DNA of 64,000 nucleotides, from NCBI GenBank assembly GCA_951217055.1, contig OX578277.1, positions 64,574,388 to 64,638,387 on the forward strand, in the 5' to 3' direction. Position 1 is the stretch's first letter. The number at the start of each line of letters is the position of its first letter. Positions 58,878 through 64,000 of the stretch are shown piece after piece. Under the pieces are notes generated by a model. The model saw only the letters and a list, made by a program, of their open reading frames with translations. It had not been told where the DNA came from and ran no database searches. Source of the stretch: Gerris lacustris (taxonomy: Eukaryota; Arthropoda; Insecta; Hemiptera; Gerridae). A program made the translations under genes and the position numbers.

Positions 58878-60311
58878 TGAAGAAGTGCTTTTTTTATGAT
58901 ATTTGCTCACAGATTACAGAAAAGACTAAAATTGATAGACTATAAATATACAAGCACAGAAAAGCCAATAAAACTAATATCAATAAACACCTACATTAAT
59001 TCTTACAAAACCTTCTCAGTAAAAGAAATTCAAATAAGATAAGGAAACACAAACAGTAGGGTGGGCCGAAAAACTCATTTTTTTATTTCGAAGTTGTAAT
59101 AGCGCGGAAAAGTTGCGAATTATATAGAATAAAAAAGAAAAAAAAATATCGAAATCAGTTGACATCTTTCGGTCACACTTAGGCCCTAAAAGTTTGACAA
59201 AATAAGAAAAAACTTTTTTTTCAATAATTTTTTTTTTAATTTTTGAATTAGATGTTTTTGATATGTAATAGTTTATAACATCATCAAATAGAGCCTAAAA
59301 TCACTGTGTTTTAATTTGGTTTAGATCAATTGATATCTTTTGACGCATAAGCCCCAAAATTTGCCATAATATTGAAATTTTCACATTTTTACGAGTTTTT
59401 TTTATGTCTTTAGTAACTTTTTTTTTAATGTAATAGTTACAGTATTTTTATTTTTGAACATAAGAACTTTGTGTTTTATTATCGTGTGAATAAATGAACA
59501 ACTTCCGGTCGCGCAATGACCCCAGACCGAAAAATGAAAAACAGTACCTGAAAAAAGATAGACCTATGACATGATGGGTGATGACAGAAACAACAGGCAT
59601 GGTACTTTTCGACTTGCTCTTAAAAAGCTTAAATATTTCAGTTACAATATAGTTTTTTTACTACGTTTTTATTAGCTTGCATTCTTGTTTGTTTGTTTGT
59701 TTGTTTGTCCGGTACAAATCTAGCAATCGATTTCTAACTAACTTCCCGAATAGCTAGACATTTAAAACTTTTAGTATAGCTCAGAACACGATGACAATGC
59801 ATTATTTTAATACTTTTAGCCATCTTTCAGCAGAATTTAATAAGTTTTCAGCAAATTTTGCTGTGCGGAAAGTTAGTTCGGAAAAAATCCGCAAGTTATT
59901 TTATTTGTTTTGCCATATCCAATATTTACGCAATCTTCATTTTGACGGGTCTCAAATTTGTGATAGATAAACATTAAATGACAGCAAAACAGGAAATATC
60001 GATTACATTATTTATCGATTATATTATTTCAAATATATATATATGGCATGCTTTAGATTTGGTGTTGGGGAGATCCGTTGTACAAAGATTTATTGTTTTA
60101 TAGGTTTAAGATCAGCTCTCTGGATGGTTGTCATTTATGTGAAGTAAATAAATTCGGAACTATTTTTTTTTTTTTTTTTTTCACTAACATTATATATTAT
60201 ATATTATATAACAATAACAATTATATTATCAACATTACATACGATTCAACAGAAAATTTAAAAACGTAGTATATGAAAAAAGTATATAAAAAGTTCTTTT
60301 TATCTTGAAAT
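58587..60311. other. upstream of TTF2 coding exon; no gene seen
   Basis: Holds a pyrimidine-rich tract against exon 1, poly-A (58853-58876), and a repeat starting GTAGGGTGGGCCGAAAAACT at about 59057 with long T/A runs. A (GTTT)n stretch lies at 59687-59707. No clear promoter was recognised; a non-coding TTF2 first exon could be here or beyond. Confidence 0.4.
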
Positions 60312-60873
60312 TTTAACAATAAATTTACTTTTATAAAAAAGAAAAACAGAGTTCCGAATAAATAGTCCATGTTAGTTGAACCTGTCCATTAGTTCTGTTC
60401 TCTATTTTGTAGCCGAAGGTACTTTGAAGACTGATTTGCTGGTGAAGTTAGGCATGGATGATCTGGACACCAGAGTGGTTCTTATAAATCAGTCTCGAGA
60501 TTCAGCTCCACAAAATTTTCCTGAGGCGTTCCTGAAGCGTGACGAGTTTTACACAGCGTTCAACAGCCTGGGTGTCAACTGGGGATTGCTTGAAAGTAAC
60601 GTTCCAGTCAGGGATTGAGTCACTGTCGATGTGTGATTTGATCTCATCGTCAATGAATTCTGCCAACAATGGGGGAGAAGTTGAATCTCGGGAAGGATTT
60701 ATAAGAACAACTCTGCTGTCTAGATCATCCATGCCTACCTTCACCAGCAAATCAGTCTTCAAAGTACCTTTGGCTACAAAATAGAGAACAGAACTAATGG
60801 ACAGGTTCAACTAACATGAACTATTTAGTCAGAACTCTGTTTTTCTTTTTTATAATAGTAAGTTTATTGTTAA
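60312..60873. repeat. foldback repeat with coding-like arms
   Basis: Arms about 60312-60508 and 60683-60873 are inverted and about 90 percent alike. Both encode, in opposite directions, a SSVLYFVA-GTLKTDLLVK stretch followed by GMDDLD-RVVLIN. The protein family is not recognised. Confidence 0.75.
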
Positions 60874-61611
60874 AAACTGTATAGGCCAGTCATATAGTAC
60901 ATTAAAATCTCAAACAAACGGCTAGTTCTGATTTTTTAATATGTTGTTAGGAGCACTACCAGTAGTCTATATCCAATTTTGCAGCTTCGAAAGACCTGTG
61001 CTAGCTGCGTAGCACTCGAAAAACCACGAAATTTTCGCACTTTTTGCGGTTTTCTCACTATATATCCTAAAGTATGAGTTTTATCATGAAACATGTTATA
61101 TACGTATTTAAAGTAGAATAAATTTGCTACAAGTTGAGGCCAGAATCATTTCTGTAGCTCCAATAGCTACCAAGATACAGCTCTCCAAAAATTGGCAATT
61201 TTTTCCAAAAAGTGAAATTTTAAGATTTAGCCAACTTTAGACCCCGAAATCGAGGAAAATACTCATTTAACGGGTAAATCCATAAGGTGAGATGTTGTAG
61301 GAAATGTAATAAGCGTTAATTTTATCACAGAACAATGTCTGTAGGTGTGATAGTTTCCTCACAATTCTTAAAAATCCAACAAATGAAAGAACTGAATATT
61401 TCACAAATTTTCCCTGTTGAGTTCTCACGACGGTTTGAGGGGTATTTGATTGCAGCACCCGGTAAGTAAATTTTTTTAAATGTGTCTTCCGTTAGCTGAC
61501 TGTGATTAAATAAGAAATCATTTTTAAACAAAAAAAGTTGAGTTAATTTTTAAAAAAGTTTGGGGTGCTTTGTACTAAATATATATTCTATCTCCATTTT
61601 TAATAACTTAC
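60874..61611. other. no clear gene; leader of the PIN-like pseudogene unit
   Basis: GC-richer than the introns. 61305-61430 has an inverted copy at about 62850-62950. Confidence 0.4.
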
Positions 61612-62683
61612 TGTAGTCTTCGATGGATATAATGAGGATGGGGCAGAGAAGAACACAAAAACTGCCGAACGCCGAAGGCGCTATGGTTCTATACAGTGCC
61701 ACGATGTCAGGTTTGAAGAGACCGCTATTATAAAAATGGCCCAGGTAAGTTGCTGGCTAACGACAGTAACAAACGACGACTGATTGCTTTGATATGCTCC
61801 GCCTTCCAAAGCAAGGGAATTGAGACGAAGCAAGCAGTCGAGGATCCTGACTGCGACATTATCAAAGTGGCACTTTACAAGAGCAACTCTTTTCAATCAG
61901 TGATAATCATTGGCGAGGATGTGGATCTCCTCGTCCTTCTCTGTGGTTTGGGATCGGCTGTGAAAAACTTTTTTTTTTTGGGAAAGTAGTAGACGTGACT
62001 CTGACCCCTTACAATATTCGTCAACCTCATTCAATCGTGGAGATTTGGATGTACCCCCGGGATTCAAATTGTTTTTCCACGCCTTCACTGGGTGCGACAC
62101 CACCTCTGCCCTTTTCTGTTATGGGAAGAACAAACTGTGGAGCGCCATCCAGAAATACCCTAAACTCATCACCACAGCTGAAGTGTTCCTCCAACGTAAT
62201 TCAACCCACTAAGCCATCGCAGATGCTGGAGCGAAGTGCCTACTAGCTCTGTATGGAGGAGACTACACTGAGGATACCCTCCAGAGCCTTCGCTATAACA
62301 TTTTTGTGAAAACAGCCACCTCCGCTAAGGTTGACCTCGCCCGTTTGCCTCCAACGGAAGATGGAGAAACATTCCACTCCTACCAAACTTACCACCCAGT
62401 TCAAAGTGGTTGGGGGTGGAATAAGACGCAACTCAATGGGGATGGAAAAAGGGAGATGACCCCCTCCCTTCTTAAATTTCTACCATGCGGGTGCAAGAAA
62501 GGCTGAAGCGGAGGTGGCTGTACCAGCCTAAAAGTATGTCTCAAATGCTCGGCACTTTGCAAATTTTGTTCCGGCGTCTCTTGCCAAAACGTCACCGTAA
62601 TTCAGATGGGCGAAGGAGGAAAAGACGACGACGACGACAGCGATCCAGTACCTATTTCTGAAGTAGAATCAGGCTATTTCTAA
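61612..62683 (+). pseudogene. PIN/FEN1-like domain protein of a dispersed family, broken
   Basis: Reading: VVFDGYNEDGAEKNTKTAER, then KRRLIALICSAFQSKGIETK, AVEDPDCDIIKVAL, VIIIGEDVDLLVLLCGL, a shift at a T-run near 61970, then FFHAFTGCDTTSALFCYGK, ALYGGDYTEDTLQSLRYNIF, LARLPPTEDGETFHSY, GWGWNKTQLNGDG, and a Cys-rich tail (PCGCKKG, CLKCSALCKFCSG). Stops at 62210 (TAA) and 62504 (TGA, at a position where a Cys would be expected) break it. Asp-rich GED/DLLVLL and TGCDTTS motifs suggest a FEN1/PIN nuclease fold. Multi-copy relatives are common in animal genomes, but I do not know their function. Confidence 0.7.
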
Positions 62684-62819
62684 CAACCCCCAAAGCGGCC
62701 AACATGAAATATTCCAACCCAACAATATCTCATGTAAATCATGTGCTTATATATCAATAAATAAAAATGTTAAATTAATTACATTGTAAATACATTAATA
62801 TATTTCTTGTGGAACATGG

Positions 62820-63185
62820 CTTTTCCTTTGAAACTAAAATTTGTGAAAAATTCAGTTCTTTGATTTGTTGGATTTTTAAGAATTTTGAGGAAACTATCAC
62901 ACCTACAGACATTGTTCTGTGATGAAATTAAAGCTTATTACATTTCTATCCTTCCCATAACAGAAAAGGGCAGAGGTGGTGTCGCACCCAGTGAAGGCGT
63001 GGAGAAACAATTTGAATCCCGGGGGTACATCCAAATCTCCACGATTGAATGAGGTTGACGAATATTGTAAGGGGTCAGAGTCACGTCTACTACTTTCCCA
63101 AAAAAAAAAGTTTTTCACAGCCGATCCCAAACCACAGAGAAGGACGAGGAGATCCACATCCTCGCCAATGATTATCACCAGGGTT
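62820..63185 (-). repeat. inverted, permuted copy of parts of the PIN-like pseudogene
   Basis: On the minus strand the copy of 61893-62125 (IIIGEDVDLLVLL through TSALFCYGK) comes first and is joined at GGGAAG to a copy of 61305-61430, which lies upstream in the original. The order is therefore swapped. Confidence 0.8.
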
Positions 63186-63290
63186 GGAAAAAACCCGGGT
63201 TTTATGGAAAAAGCCCAACCCACCTGGGTTTTTTTAATAAAACCCGGGTTTTTCTGGGTTATTTGGGTTTTTTAAAAAATAGTTATTTTT
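63179..63290 (+). mobile_element. possible hAT element end with AAACCCGGGTTTT repeats
   Basis: Begins CAGGGTTGGAAAAAACCC, the typical CAGGG start of hAT ends, followed by palindromic AAACCCGGGTTT units. The other end was not identified. Confidence 0.45.
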
Positions 63291-64000
63291 AACATAGAAA
63301 AATGTGTAAATGTAACAAATCTTATTAAAATGACAAATTGTGTCTAGCATACCCTATAAATAAGCATGTAAGTATTAGGTTTTTTCTACGAAATAATAAT
63401 AATAATAATAATAAAATTAATAATATGTAATAAAAATCGGTCCAAGACAACTCAGACAAACTTTCTCATATACGAGTCCATAATTACTTAGCCCGGTTAT
63501 TAGCTTTCGTATGTACATTTAATTATTATGGTACATTTCATCAAAATATATCATACAAATAACTTCTCCTGGGCAGAGAATCTAACCCAGGCTCTCTCCG
63601 TCCCAGTTTTAAGCTATTTTCTCAGGAACTAGATTATTCCCAGAAAAACGGCTTATATCGTTAGATTCGTATTTAAATTGTCTACATTTTAGAATTTTTA
63701 TTAATTAAAATCATCAGAACCGTTTTCAAGAAAGAGTTTTTTTTTTATTGGGGGGGGGGGGGAGGAATGCACCCTCAAATTTGAAGCTAAAATTCATTTC
63801 TCAATTTCGCCTTGGGGTATGATTTTTCTGAACATGTATGCCAAACCTCGTCAAAATCGGCCTAGTAGTTTAGGCTCCTGGCGTCTCCACAGACAGACAT
63901 TTTTTAAAAACTACCTTTTTGGACTCGGGGTACCTCAAAGCATGTAAATGCTTCAAAATCTGAAAATCGAATTTTCGCGCAATATAGAGAAAGTTATAGT
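63291..64000. other. dispersed repeats, no gene
   Basis: 63436-63560 is a relative of 40258-40420. 63640-64000 is an inverted-orientation copy of the GATGGAG/TTTACACG family, with a 14-base G run at about 63750. Confidence 0.6.

Noticed and set aside
62243..62595. Minus-strand open frames at 62243-62431 and 62401-62595
   Set aside because: They are antisense shadows of the GC-richer PIN-like pseudogene.

Overview
The window is nuclear DNA of an animal, most likely an insect. It is AT-rich and packed with transposable elements typical of arthropods: BEL/Pao, Penelope-like, several LINEs, Ty1/copia, Helitrons, hAT and foldback MITEs. The host gene is interrupted by many introns. The species cannot be fixed from the sequence.

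One host gene dominates. It is a TTF2/lodestar-type SNF2 ATPase on the minus strand, running from a start codon at 58581 leftward to at least 10268. Twelve coding exons were rebuilt from splice sites. All eleven junctions keep phase and give about 735 residues: an acidic serine-rich N-terminus followed by SNF2 motifs I, Ia, II and III. The C-terminal helicase lobe (motifs IV-VI, about 350 residues) was not found and should lie left of position 1. Coding sequence is about 2.2 kb of 48 kb; the rest is mostly transposon-filled intron.

Layout. 1-9.6 kb: a Penelope-like element with a GIY-YIG region, split by a BEL/Pao LTR retrotransposon with identical LTRs, then a tandem-repeat MITE and a HARBI1-like scrap. 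10.3-19.5 kb: exons 12-10, and a Helitron holding a full-length but decayed LINE (10-bp TSD) and a tRNA-bearing foldback element; the LINE itself carries a 310-bp insertion. 19.5-30.4 kb: exons 9-6, a foldback element with a repeated CACAGTGGAG motif, a truncated LINE and a second Helitron. 31-39.5 kb: a copia pseudogene of which 1.73 kb is duplicated on both sides of a young LINE. 39.8-51.2 kb: exons 5-3, an RTE-type LINE and a hAT element with an 8-bp TSD. 51.2-58.6 kb: exons 2 and 1 and two more foldback elements. 58.6-64 kb, upstream of TTF2: foldbacks and a pseudogene of a widespread PIN/FEN1-like family.

The most interesting signal is shared by three different LINE copies. In each, ORF1 and ORF2 lie in the same reading frame, separated by a stop codon followed by CAA (UAG CAA UUA, UAA CAA CUA, UGA CAA CAA), and ORF2 has no AUG before its endonuclease domain. 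Two of the contexts match the CAR-YYA leaky-stop motif known from tobamoviruses. This suggests that ORF2 is made by stop-codon readthrough. Other points of note are a kilobase-scale target-site duplication, five hammerhead-like CTGANGA...GAAA motifs at retroelement ends, a BEL element with perfect LTRs but no protease, and a duplicated splice donor in TTF2 exon 2.
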